Below are positions 1-11,513 of a stretch of DNA of 11,513 nucleotides, piece after piece. The stretch is taken from assembly GCA_000437275.1 (NCBI GenBank), contig FR899674.1, forward strand, positions 59,701-71,213, read 5' to 3'. The notes under the pieces are model-generated. The model did no database searches. It worked only from the letters and a program-made list of their open reading frames with translations, and had not been told where the DNA came from. A program made the position numbers and the translations under genes. Source of the stretch: Clostridium sp. CAG:411. GTDB lineage: Bacteria; Bacillota; Clostridia; Lachnospirales; Lachnospiraceae. The first letter of the stretch is position 1; each line of letters opens with the position of its first letter.

Positions 1-3000
1 CGTCGTTATCGCTGGTGCTGTTGTTACTGCTGGCTCTGTTGTCACCGCTGGTGTCTCCGTTACCTCTGGTGTTGCAGTTACTTCTGGTGAAGGTGTAATA
101 GTTCCTGTTGTACGATTAATCGTAACTACATACTCCTTCTTAGTTAAACCATCTTCTGCACTTACTACAACTTTTACCTTTGCATAAGCATAATCTGTAG
201 TAAAATAAATAGCATAGCGATTATATCCACTATTTGTTGCTGTCACTGGAATAGAACCATCTGCATTTTTCTTTGTTGAAGTACCAACTTCACTTTCTGC
301 AAATACCTGAACTGTTGCATTTTTATCTTCTGTATCTGCCCAAACATTGATAAATCTGTTTGTACCTGTATATTTTACAGTATACTCCAAGTTATTTGCA
401 TTAAATGCTGGTGTACTTGTTAGAACACTGCTTGTATACGAATTTGAAGCATTTACACGTAAAACAGATGCGTTCGCATTGCTACTCTTTTCACGAATTG
501 TAAACTCATATTTTTTCGTATCATTTCCACATACTGCGTTTACTGTAACTGTCGCTGTTCCATCTTTCAATGTAACCTCTGTCTCGTTTACTTCTTTTCC
601 GTCTACCTGTGCTGTTACACCTGCTGCCGTATCCGTCATAATCTGTAACTGTACACTCTTTGTTCCCTGATCTACCACAATTTCATGTTTTGTCTCAGAA
701 GGATTAAATGCTACCCCTTTGTCCATGATTGCATTTCCACCAGTTACACTTACATTTTCTAAATATGCTTTATTACTACGAACTGCCATCATATATCCAG
801 AATCGTTCTTATAGTATAAAACTCCTTTGCTATCGGCAATTACGCTACAAATACAATACTGTGCCATAGCACCTGTTGGTCTATATATCTCTTCGGCTAT
901 AGCCTCTGTCTGTCCCGGCTTATCTTTTAATACATAAATTCCGCCTGGTGTATAATTATATGTAAAGTATACATACGCATAACCTTCTTTTTCTACATAA
1001 GCAGTAGAAATCGTTCCCGATGTCTGTGGGTATCCTGGCATTGCTGCCGAATATGCAATCTGCATAGTTCCATCTGCCAAAAGATCAACTACCTTTACAG
1101 CATGTCCACTGGTTCCAAACTGGGAAGGTCCACTAACTCCCACATATAAACGGCCGTTATATATACTTGGTGTACTTGTACTTGCTCCACCTAACGCTAA
1201 AACAGTAAGAGTATCTTTTAAAAATCCGCCTTTTGCATCAATCTTGACAGAATATAAATAGCCCGCCTTTGTTGTAAAATAAATTCGTCCTGATGTTTTA
1301 TCATAAGAAATACTAGAGCGAACATCTCCAACAACATTTGTCAAGGAATCCCTTTCCTCTCCAGTGCGCTTATTATAACACATAACCTTTGCTGTCGCAG
1401 AATTTGCATAAGATGTTCCATCATCTGTTCCTACATAAACATAATCTCCGTTTACATAAGCTCCAGCCCAATAAAAACCACCTGTAATCGCATGTTTCCA
1501 AGTAGCTTCCTTTTCTTCTGTTGTATTTTCTGTATCCTCATCATCTACAGAAATGCAAACAAAGTTTGCGTCTTTTGTTTCTGCATTCCAAAAACCAGTA
1601 TAAACATATCCATCCGAATATGTGATTGGAGAATTTGGCTGTCCACCTAAGGAGTCTTTATATACCCAAAGAGATTCCAAAGTTTCTGCATTAAATGCCT
1701 GCACAACACCACCTGATAATCCAACAAAAATCATACCATTGGCATAAGTAGGAGAAATAATATTGTAAGGACTGCTTCCAACCATTGTACCCTTTACTTG
1801 ATTTCCATTTGCATCAAGTACAGGTTCCCCAGTTTCCGCATTATATTTCAATAAGTTCTTTCCCTGCATACAAATTAAATATCCATCTACTAAAATCGGT
1901 GTACTTACCGCATTTCCACCAAAACCAACACCGATTTTTTTTGCCCACAACAATTCTGTCGTTTTTGCATCTTGTGGTGTAGCTGCATTGGTAATCCCAA
2001 GATTATCTGCACCATTTCTAAAGTCTGGCCAGTCAGAAGGATAATTGGTGTAACGTGTTTTTACCGTTACGGTACAGCTTGCTTTATAAGATCCCACATA
2101 AGCTGTAATTACTGCTTTACCTGCTTTCTTACCAGAAATAACTCCATCCTGTGAAACTGAAACAATCTTGTCATCAGAACTCTTCCACACAATTGGATCT
2201 GTTTGATTTTGAGGCAATACAGTTGCTGTTAATTGACGGCTTTCCTTATTGCTAATTTCTACAGCATCCTGCTCCATCGAAATGCTCTTTGCTGCTACAG
2301 CCGTAGTAGCAACAACTTTTACGACACAAGTATCATAAACATTTTTTCTTACCGTCGATTGACAAGTAATTACTGCAGTTCCTGCAGCCTTTGCAGTCAC
2401 TCTTCCTGACGATGTAACTGTTGCTACATTTGTATTATCCGAAGTCCAGCTATAACTATTTCCATCTGTCTGATTGCTTGGGAAAACAGTTTTATTCAAA
2501 TATACACTTTTATTCACGGCTACTGAAGTCGTTGTTTTTGAAAGCTGAATCTTTTCTAAGGCATGTTCCTCTACTGTAATTTCACACTGCTTTGTATAAG
2601 AATCAACCGTAGCTGAAATAATTGCTGTTCCAGATGCTACACCTGTTACTACACCTTTTTGTGAAACTTTGGCAACTGTTTCATCACTACTTTTCCATTC
2701 TACTGTTGTATCATCTGAAGTATTAGAAGGGATCATAGAAACAGTTAATGTAGTAGTTTTTCCCTTTAAAATACTCTCTTTTGACTTTGACAATACAATA
2801 TCTGTCAATGGAGTTTCTACTACTGTCACTGTACAAGTTGCCGAGAAATTCTTATAAGAAACCGTAATATTGGCAGTTCCCGGCTTTACTGCTGTTAATG
2901 TTCCGTCACTTACAGTAACAACACTATTACTACTTGTCCATTCTGCATGAACTGGAATTGTACTGTTTTCATCCATATCAACAGTTGCTTGTAAACGTAA

Positions 3001-4155
3001 CTGCTGGTCTTTCTCCATTGTCACAGCTTCCTGATTCAATGAGATTCCCTTTATACCAGCCTCATCGCCTACTAATAATTCCTGCAATTTTTTTGTTGCA
3101 GCATCCACCTTACTTTGTGAAACTGTAATATCCTGTAAAACTTCATATGCTTCTTCTAACGCAGATGCAATTTTTGTATTTCCTTTTAATTTATCTACAT
3201 TAGCAGAGGAGTTAATCGTAGCAATTACCGTAAGTAATTTATCCTTATCTGCAACTGCGTAGGCATCATCCCATCCACCGCCAAGTGAACTTGAACCGCC
3301 AATTTCTCCACCATAATAAACGGTAAACTGTGTTCTGAGTACATCGCCCGGTTCCATATAATAATCTGCATATCCTACATTAGGGAACAGTCCGTTTGCA
3401 CAGTACATCCATCCACTCATGTAGTTGTAGCAAAACTCGCCAAGCCATCCTTCCTGACCATCCGTTGCATCAAATTTTTCTGCAACAGAAGGGATATTCT
3501 CAGCAACTCCTTTTTCTAATGCAACACCACTTAAATCTAGTTCTTTCTTGGCATCTTTATTTCCAGAATAATTAGAACCATAAATTCCTGACATATAAAA
3601 GCCAGAAGTTAATGAACCCGTATAAGTAAGTCCATAACCATTGCTTTCAATCAATTTTTTCAATGCCTGTGCTGCATTTTCTCCTTCAATTACAGGTACC
3701 AATACAGGCTCTATAATAAATCCTTTTGAAATAGTGAACGCTTCCACATCCATAACTGCATATCCGATGCATTCACCTGGTTCTGCTTTTTTATATGTAA
3801 GTTGATAAGTGATGCTCTCTTCATCCGCAGATACAATAACTGTATGTATACCATCCTCTTTACCTGTAAAATTCAAGGTATAACTAGCTTTCTGCGAATC
3901 ATTCCAACTTGGACTAACCGTATCACCATCAAAAGTAACCTCGGTCTCAACTTTATTATCCTGTGCATCTCTTGCAATTACACTAAATGTCTTTTTGCTG
4001 GAACGTATTGTACTTCCATCCTTTAGTGTAGTTTCAATTGATACGCTGTTTTTCTCTGCACTTGCATAACTGGTAATCGTAATGCCCGGTTGTATCATAG
4101 ATACCATAATCATTACAGATAACAGCAGTGCAAATGCCCTTCTCAATTTTTTCAT
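1..4155 (-). CDS. Large secreted surface protein: DUF4430, four Big_2 repeats, PQQ-like beta-propeller, cadherin-like domains (partial, C-terminus outside window)
   Basis: The frame is open from an ATG at 4153-4155 to the left edge, 1385 codons with no stop, so the C-terminus is missing. An AAAGGAG at 4165-4171 sits 9 nt before the ATG. Residues 1-33 form a Sec signal peptide (MKKLRRA, hydrophobic core, ending near SYASA). About 140-280 is a DUF4430/transcobalamin C-terminal-like domain with MSGWMY (246-251), FPNVG (257-261) and EPGDV (268-272). About 296-363 is helical. Big_2-type Ig repeats lie at about 367-446, 449-529, 532-617 and 623-699, each with a WxSS/WTSD core and a G-x-A/G-T-A-x-I-T ending. 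About 701-1127 is a PQQ-like beta-propeller, opening with WPDFRNG and carrying repeated STPxxxDGxxxx and VYVGT strands. Cadherin-like beta-sandwich domains follow at about 1129-1222 and 1227-1348. The visible end is a Thr/Pro linker that probably leads to a wall or membrane anchor. A cobalamin riboswitch and terminator in its leader predict expression when cobalamin is scarce. I infer a surface corrinoid-capture role; binding is not shown. Confidence 0.9.
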   Translation of the reverse strand, partial: MKKLRRAFALLLSVMIMVSMIQPGITITSYASAEKNSVSIETTLKDGSTIRSSKKTFSVIARDAQDNKVETEVTFDGDTVSPSWNDSQKASYTLNFTGKEDGIHTVIVSADEESITYQLTYKKAEPGECIGYAVMDVEAFTISKGFIIEPVLVPVIEGENAAQALKKLIESNGYGLTYTGSLTSGFYMSGIYGSNYSGNKDAKKELDLSGVALEKGVAENIPSVAEKFDATDGQEGWLGEFCYNYMSGWMYCANGLFPNVGYADYYMEPGDVLRTQFTVYYGGEIGGSSSLGGGWDDAYAVADKDKLLTVIATINSSANVDKLKGNTKIASALEEAYEVLQDITVSQSKVDAATKKLQELLVGDEAGIKGISLNQEAVTMEKDQQLRLQATVDMDENSTIPVHAEWTSSNSVVTVSDGTLTAVKPGTANITVSYKNFSATCTVTVVETPLTDIVLSKSKESILKGKTTTLTVSMIPSNTSDDTTVEWKSSDETVAKVSQKGVVTGVASGTAIISATVDSYTKQCEITVEEHALEKIQLSKTTTSVAVNKSVYLNKTVFPSNQTDGNSYSWTSDNTNVATVTSSGRVTAKAAGTAVITCQSTVRKNVYDTCVVKVVATTAVAAKSISMEQDAVEISNKESRQLTATVLPQNQTDPIVWKSSDDKIVSVSQDGVISGKKAGKAVITAYVGSYKASCTVTVKTRYTNYPSDWPDFRNGADNLGITNAATPQDAKTTELLWAKKIGVGFGGNAVSTPILVDGYLICMQGKNLLKYNAETGEPVLDANGNQVKGTMVGSSPYNIISPTYANGMIFVGLSGGVVQAFNAETLESLWVYKDSLGGQPNSPITYSDGYVYTGFWNAETKDANFVCISVDDEDTENTTEEKEATWKHAITGGFYWAGAYVNGDYVYVGTDDGTSYANSATAKVMCYNKRTGEERDSLTNVVGDVRSSISYDKTSGRIYFTTKAGYLYSVKIDAKGGFLKDTLTVLALGGASTSTPSIYNGRLYVGVSGPSQFGTSGHAVKVVDLLADGTMQIAYSAAMPGYPQTSGTISTAYVEKEGYAYVYFTYNYTPGGIYVLKDKPGQTEAIAEEIYRPTGAMAQYCICSVIADSKGVLYYKNDSGYMMAVRSNKAYLENVSVTGGNAIMDKGVAFNPSETKHEIVVDQGTKSVQLQIMTDTAAGVTAQVDGKEVNETEVTLKDGTATVTVNAVCGNDTKKYEFTIREKSSNANASVLRVNASNSYTSSVLTSTPAFNANNLEYTVKYTGTNRFINVWADTEDKNATVQVFAESEVGTSTKKNADGSIPVTATNSGYNRYAIYFTTDYAYAKVKVVVSAEDGLTKKEYVVTINRTTGTITPSPEVTATPEVTETPAVTTEPAVTTAPAITT

Positions 4156-7100
4156 TTAGGGGAACTCCTTTCCTATGCAACTTGTTCATAACACTGATTC
4201 ATGTCTAGACATATGAGAAATACAGCCCCCATAAGACAAGTGGAACATTTTACTCTATAGGACGCACTTTCCCATAGAATAAAAAAAGTGGAATCCTTTC
4301 GATTCCACTCTAAATAAACCTTATAACTGTGAACATTTTGATTTATAAACTACAAAATATATACCTCTATATGGCTATCTAGACTCCTTTCCCACCGAAA
4401 TTCTGTCTTACCCATTTATGGCAGGTCTCCTGGCTCGAATTCATCCTCCTGCTTTCCTTCCCAGTTTTCCAGTGGCGTCTCTCGACAAAAAGCATTCGTC
4501 CTTCTTACAGTAGCGGGGGCTGTTTTAGGTTTTCACTAAATTCCCTATTAATGCAAATACATGCAACCATAAATGTTATTTAATTGTCTATTCTACACAG
4601 CCATTTATTATAAGAGATAATTTCAATTTTGTAAAGATTTAATTACAAATTTGTTAATTTTTCTATTTAATGCTTACCTTCACTTTTGCAGATTTATTAC
4701 CTACAGTTGCCTTAACAGTTCCAGTTCCTTTCTTTTTCCCCTTTACTGTCACTACCAACTTTCCTTTTGATAACTGTACTTTTCCTTTCTTTAATTGTCC
4801 AGTTACCGTAATTTTATACTTATCTGTTGTAATCTTATTTTTATTTTGTGTAGACAAAATAAATACAATTTTCTTTGTTTTACCTTTTTTAACAGATACC
4901 TTTTTATTCTTTGCCTTTAATGCAGTTACTTTGTTCTTCTGATTTGTAGTATTTTCTTTTTTAACAGCTGGAATATCCACAGTTTTCCATGAATCCTGTC
5001 TCATGTCAAAGATAGATGCTTGCTTTTCTAAAGAACGTACACAAGCATTTAGACCACGAAGTAACTGTTCTGGTTGAAATTCCATTAAACTTTTATCTAC
5101 ACTAGATTGCTCTCCTGCTGTTACAAAAACATTTGCTGCTGTAAATAATGTATTCCCATTTTTTACAAAATCCGTCTGATCCTTTTCTTCCATAATATCT
5201 GCGTTAAATACACCTGCAGTAATCATAATCTGTGCTAATGACCATGCATTTCCTTTTTCTGTTCCATAAGAACCATTTGTATTCTGCACCGCTTCTAAAT
5301 AACGCATTGCCTTATCACAATTCTTAACAAGCAAAGCAGAAGCAAATCCTACGCTACTGCCAGATGCAGTCTTTGCTTCTTTATAATATGGTGCCAAAGG
5401 TTGTATTGCCATTGCAGCAGAATCTGGTGACTGCCATGAAACAGATACACCAATCTGATTTTGTACATCTGCAGCCGCAGTATTTACCAATTCTTCTCTT
5501 GTAAGATAATTTGTTCCTTCTGGTAATACATAATTTGCACTATCAATTGCAAATAAAATCATACTTTCTCTACTATAAATACTAGAAGCAGAATACACAG
5601 ACTTATCTACTAAATGTGCAATCAAGTTAAAGCCGTTGATATTTGCCGCATCTTTTCCAAGAGCAGTCATAACTAATGCCATCTTTGCATAACTTTGTGC
5701 AGCAACTCCTGTCTTTAAAATGCTGCTTTCTGTTATTACACTTCCATCTGTGGCTTTTGTCTTTCCATTTACTGCAAGTTCACCAAGCTGCTTACCTACT
5801 TTCTGAACTACTTTATCATAAAAAGCCTGGTAATTTGCACCTGCACGAACTAAAGAAAATACACTGTATAATCCGTTCACATCATCAATTCCTGGTACAG
5901 TTGCTCCATCTGCAAACTGTGCATGATAAATTTCTTTTGCTAGTACCTGCTGTTGTGCCTTTGCATTTGCCACCGCATCTGTAATAGCACTTCCTGTAGC
6001 AGTCTTTGTTGTATCATCCACATAACAACTACACTCTGTATTATAGTTTTGATAAGAATAAATTAAACTGATCTTATCATTATCCTGTAATTCATAACTA
6101 CCGATTCCCTGATCAGAATATCCTCCATTAATATAAAAAGACCAATAATACCAATCATTTCCTACATTATAAGTAGACAGTCCATTGATTTCATCTAAAC
6201 TATCCCCCCATGCACTTGATGAAATGGTATATTTCTGTTTGTACTCTGTGGAATCTAATACTGTTTTAATTGCAGTAGTTGCTTTTGTTCCAGCCTCAAC
6301 CTGTACTGCAGTCTTATCCACATTTACTGTGTTTCCATTCTCTCCAATCCCCTCTGCTGCTACATAAACAGTTATCATCTCCTTCTGATCTGCTGCCAAA
6401 GAAATTATAGCAACATTTCCAGAACACACACTAACAACTGTCAACATCATTGCAAAAAGAATGCTCGCGATTCTCTTCTTTGTTCTCATTCCTATTTCCT
6501 CCTCGAATAAAATTAATTTCATGATACCAAAGTACCAAGTTGTCTTCCTTAAAACCATATGCCAAATTTAGTCTGTATCCTTGTAACTTTAGAAAGCATT
6601 GCCTCTCCCATTACAAACATACAAAATGCTGCTGCCCCCGCGTGTGCCAAGTCATATGGTACTCCAGTGATATAGAGTAACTTTAAGGCATCCATTGTGA
6701 TTGCATTTCCTTTCGGATCTGCTATATGTTGAAGCAATAAGGTGGCAAAATTCATAATACCACCATAAAGCAAAAACACCATAAAAAATGTAAATAACGT
6801 TAGTGTCCAAGTATCTGCTGAAAGTTTTTTTCTCTGCAATAGAAAACCAACTACTAATCCTGCAATACCAAATACATATAAATACCATCCAAAAAAATTT
6901 TCTCCATTTCCAAATAACAGGTAATATATATATCCCAATAGCCATGCCACAATGACACAAATCACAGGACCTAACACAAATGTGATTACATTTGATTTCT
7001 TTAACGATAATTTTTCTGCCAGACTTTCCTGTTCCCACTTTTTCTTCAATGATACTTTATTAAAAGCTAGTCCTGCACAAAAACCAAGAAGTCCCCATGC

Positions 7101-10100
7101 CACCATCTGCCACGGTGTCCATGGACCCTGCCCATCAAAAAAGTTACAAATCAATCGGCTGCTTGCCCCAATAAAAAAACCTGCCTCGGGTCCCATTGCT
7201 ACTCCGGCTATCACAACCATCATGGTTCCTATATGTAGAGGAAGTGTATGAGCACAGATTTCATTTGATAACACACTAAAAGAAATCCATGTGGCTAACA
7301 ATACAATCTCTCTTGCCCTTAGTTTTTTATATTCAAAAACCAGAAACATAGGTAGAATGGTAGCTGCAAGTAACAACACACTTATCAACAAATAATGCTT
7401 GCCTTTCATTCCAAGAAACGACAATGCCATAATACACAAAATACTTAAAAACGTCAACAGTCGAGATGCCACTTTTCTTTTCTGTATTGCACTTTGTACC
7501 GCAAAACTTCCATAATTTCTCCGATTATCCATAGTCTCACACTCCTTTCCTCTGTCATATTTTCTATCACTATATTTTCTACCAATAAAAAGCTACATAC
7601 ATTCAAACAAATCAGTCACCGTAACAACTTCTGGGTAACTATGCACTGCCATTTTTCTAGCTTGTGTCGTATAAAATGTATTTTGCTTAAAAAACTCTCT
7701 GGTAGCACTGCTACTAATCATTTGTCCATCAAATAGAAATCCACAATAGTCCGAATATTCACTACAAAATGTAATATCATGTGAAACTAAAATAATTGTT
7801 TTTCCATCCGCTACAAGCTCTCTTAACATTTTTGCATATGCCTCTTTAAAAGCTGCATCCATACCTTTCGTTGGTTCATCCATTGCAATAATAGAGGCAT
7901 CTGTCAATAAAATTTTTCCAATTGCAAGTCTTTGCGCTTGTCCACCACTAAGATCAAATGGATTTTTTTCTCTTTGAGAAACAAGCTCCATTCGATTTAA
8001 CATTTGCTCCACCCTTGCGCGGATAACTGACGGTTCTATCTTTGGTTTTCCAAAACATATCACATCTGCCAGTTCTTCTTCCACTGTTGCTTCTGTAAAC
8101 ATAGTTTGTGGATTTTGTGGTAAATATCCACAAATTTCTGACTGTTTTACCTTTCCCTGTTTCACCTTATAAATACCAGTTAAAACTTTTAATGCTGTCG
8201 TTTTTCCTGAACCATTCCCACCTAAAATAGCTGTAATTTTCTGTTTCGGTATTTTTATAGAAAAGTCCTTCAATACTTCTTTTCCTCTTTCATATCCCCA
8301 AACAACATTTTTTGCTTCAATCGCAACTTGTTTGTTTTTGCTTTTTTGTTCTTTCTTATCTTCAGAGACTATACTCTCCTGCCAATCCTGTTCCTGATAC
8401 GTCTGCTGCTTCTCCCGATTTGTTTGCCAACTCTCTAACCAAAGTTGCCCCTCTCTTACCGTGAGTGGTGTAAACATCGAACTAAATTCTTCCTTATTAT
8501 CTACATTATCTACCTCAGAACATATATCTGCTCCATGTATATATGCTCTTACGGAAACCGGCATCCCCTTTTCAACAGGAAGTTCTTTTCCTATCATTTT
8601 TCTGCCATCTTGTAAAAGGGCAGCACACTCTCTTACCTTTCCTTTTTCTAATAACTTTCCATCATGCATAATAAGTATTTCATCTGCAATAGAAAGTACC
8701 TCCTCCAATCTTTGTTCAGATATAACAACCGTTGTACCAAATTCCTTATTAATTTTTTCAACTGTATGCAAAAAACGCTCTGCACCAATCGGATCTAACT
8801 GTGACGTAGGTTCATCCAATAACAATAACTTTGGTTCCATTGCCATTACTGATGCCAAATTTAATATCTGTTTTTGCCCCCCAGAAAGTGTGTCTGTTTT
8901 TCTATGAAACCATTGTCCAATCCCAAAATATTCTGCTACCTCGGCAATTTTTTGACGTATTATCATAGGTTTTATCCCCAATGATTCTAACCCAAATGCC
9001 AACTCATGCCAGACTTTGTCCGTAACAATCTGTTCATCTGGTAATTGTCCCACAAAACCAATTTCTTGACAGCTTTGTTTTGTGTCCATTTCTTCTAATA
9101 TCTGATTACAATAATACATCTGTCCTGTTCCAGTACCAAAAGGTATCTGTTCTTTTTTCATGTGCTTTAAAAGTGTACTTTTCCCACTACCCGATTGCCC
9201 ACATAAAACATATATTTTCCCCTTTTCCAAAGAAAAGTTAATATGTTCAATTGCAGGCTTAGTATCTTCTGGATAAAAAAAAGTTACATCTTTACACTCA
9301 AATATCTTCACAACATATTTCCTTTCTTAAACACACATTTCTATCTTTTTATATCCCTCATTCAGCATTTCTTTCATTGGAACGCCTAAAATGCATCCAA
9401 TCCACTACCATTGGAGCCATACCAAGTATAAAATAAACACTATACCACAATATATATTGCCTTATACCCGTTCCCTCTATAGCTGGATAATAAGAATAAG
9501 AAAAAATCCCCTTGCCTATACCTACACCGATTCCCGTAAATCCGATTAGGAAAAAAATGATCCATTTCCAATCACCCTTTTTTACTCGAAATAATTGAAA
9601 ACTACTTCGCTTTCCACTACCATATCCTCTTGCTTCCATTGAAATTGCTGTTTCCATTGAATGCTCCAAAGACCAAGATATTAACGTAGAAAAAGATTTT
9701 TCCATCATCCTAACCCTATTTAAAAACGACATTTGTCCTTCTATTCGCCCTAACCCCTTTTGTGCATCCATAATCTCCTTATAACGTCTGCGTAACATAG
9801 GTAGCATACGAAAAACCATTGACAAAAGTAAACCGACCGCAGGAAAAAGAAATTGAAATAAGTACAGCAATTTTTCGCTATCAATCATCACGTTCCAAAT
9901 CTGAAAAAACAAAAGAACAGAAACCAATGTTCCCGTCATACAAATACCATACCAAACCGCCTCTAATGTAATAGCCTGTCCATTCATATAAAATAATGGT
10001 GTCACCCCATTATGATGAAACAGTGGCAATACGATCACGCTAAAAAACAAAATAGGAAGCCCACAAAATAAGGTAAACTTCACCACAGAAACTCCTTTTA

Positions 10101-11513
10101 ACCATATGCTATAGCTTAAGGCAATTATAAAGGAAAGACCAATTAACATTGGATGCATCGTAAGGGCTGGCACAAGAAGCATTCCAAGCAGATAAACCAA
10201 ATTGGTTAAAGGATGTTGTTTTTGAAAAACAGAATTTTTTTCTACTTGCATCCTATGTTCTCCTTTCCAATCTGTTTCATATAGACAGTTACAAAACTCT
10301 AATTATTTCTTACCTTTATGTGCAACTCCAATACTATATTGGAATATTTTTACAGTTCCCTGTTTTTTATAATATACTACAAATTTTTTTGATTTGTACC
10401 ATTGCTTACTGTTTTATATCCAATCACATACTTCTTCCATCACACGTATATCCCCATATAATTACATCTCCCTCTGAAATTTCATACTTAGATGCACCCA
10501 CATTAGGTATTTTATCATTTACCAAATATAACCATCCACTCATATTACCCGCATTTTTTTCATATAAATGTCCGATTCCTTTTACATAAATAGTTCCAAA
10601 CATTTTAGAATATTCTGCATCTAATGCAACCTGGTATTTCTGACATGCGGCAGCCAGTGCCTCGTAAACATTCGTTCCTTCTTCAACAGATAATCTGGTA
10701 GCTGGTAAAATAATTCCATTGTCTGGAATATACTTCCATAATTTATCGTCAATCGAATCTTTCTTATCCAAAAGCGAAGTACACTGTATCGAAATGGTAC
10801 AGGTCAAATATTTTTTCGTATTTTCATCTGTTTTTCCATTCTCTTTCTTTTTAGGTTGCTCTTTATTGCTGTTATTCTTCTTATCTTTATTCCCTTTATC
10901 CTTATCTACCTTGCTCTTCGGACTTTCTGATGATTTCGCTTTCTTCTGATTATCTTTTGTTTCAGTCGGCCTTTGCGTAGCCTTCTTTGTTTTTACTGCT
11001 TCCTTTGTTTTTTGAGGTTTTGCAGTTTTATTTTTCTCCGTAGCTTGAAATGTCGGTAACACTGTAACCGTGACAATTGCACTATTAGATACCACAGCCA
11101 CCTCTTGTGCATCATTTTCTATAATAATCTTATGTCCATCTTCGCCTTCATACACTGTTCTACTTTTTTTATAAGAAGAAGCCGATTGAAAATGAAGATT
11201 ACTTATGCCAACGACTGCTACTACAATTAAAATAATTGCTAAAACAATACCTTTCCCTTTATTTTGCTTCATACGAACCCACTCACTCCCTTATTGTTTA
11301 TTTATCTTTAACTTATCTCTTTTACTACATTCCTGCTTTTTACACTTACCTAGTATAACTGATATATTACATTTTTTCTAGATATAATTCTTATCCTCGA
11401 AACTTCGAAAGGCAGGTATATCCTTATCAAATAGAAAAGCTTTTACAAGAATCAAAAAAGGCTTCCATCCTGAGATGAAAACCTTTTCTCTGTACCTTCA
11501 AAACTACACACTG

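Overview
The window looks like a low-GC Gram-positive chromosome, most likely Clostridia and perhaps Lachnospiraceae. Reasons: AT-rich sequence, strong AGGAGG-type ribosome binding sites on most genes, energy-coupling-factor (ECF) transport genes, and secreted proteins with Big_2-type Ig repeats, Thr/Pro-rich linkers and lysine-rich C-terminal domains. All six genes I can support lie on the minus strand, so the region reads from right to left.

Layout in transcription order. At the right edge is a strong intrinsic terminator (about 11451-11487) closing an unseen upstream unit. Then comes a weakly defined promoter (11352-11380) and five co-directional genes: a membrane-anchored protein with a C-terminal DUF4430 (transcobalamin C-terminal-like) domain (10424-11272); an ECF transmembrane T component (9358-10251); a double-NBD ECF ATPase starting at GTG (7593-9311); a large ECF S component (6549-7532); and a secreted protein joining a DUF4430-like domain, an alpha/alpha-toroid-like region and a basic beta-rich tail (4663-6489, start revised from 6558). 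After this lies a sigma-A-type promoter (4607-4635), a clear cobalamin riboswitch aptamer (4413-4575, with the B12 box at 4420-4434) and an intrinsic terminator (4281-4309). Together these control a very large secreted surface protein (starts at 4155, runs off the left edge). It holds another DUF4430 domain, four Big_2 repeats, a PQQ-like beta-propeller and two cadherin-like domains.

Interpretation. The vitamin B12 riboswitch, a complete ECF importer and three separate proteins with the beta domain known from animal intrinsic factor/transcobalamin together suggest a Gram-positive system that captures corrinoids at the cell surface and imports them. The large surface protein would be the outer capture or display element, shut off when cobalamin is plentiful. 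The toroid protein and the anchored protein would pass ligand to the S component, and the ATPase and EcfT would power uptake. The riboswitch and the transporter family calls rest directly on sequence. The ligand of the S component and the role of the DUF4430 proteins are inference.
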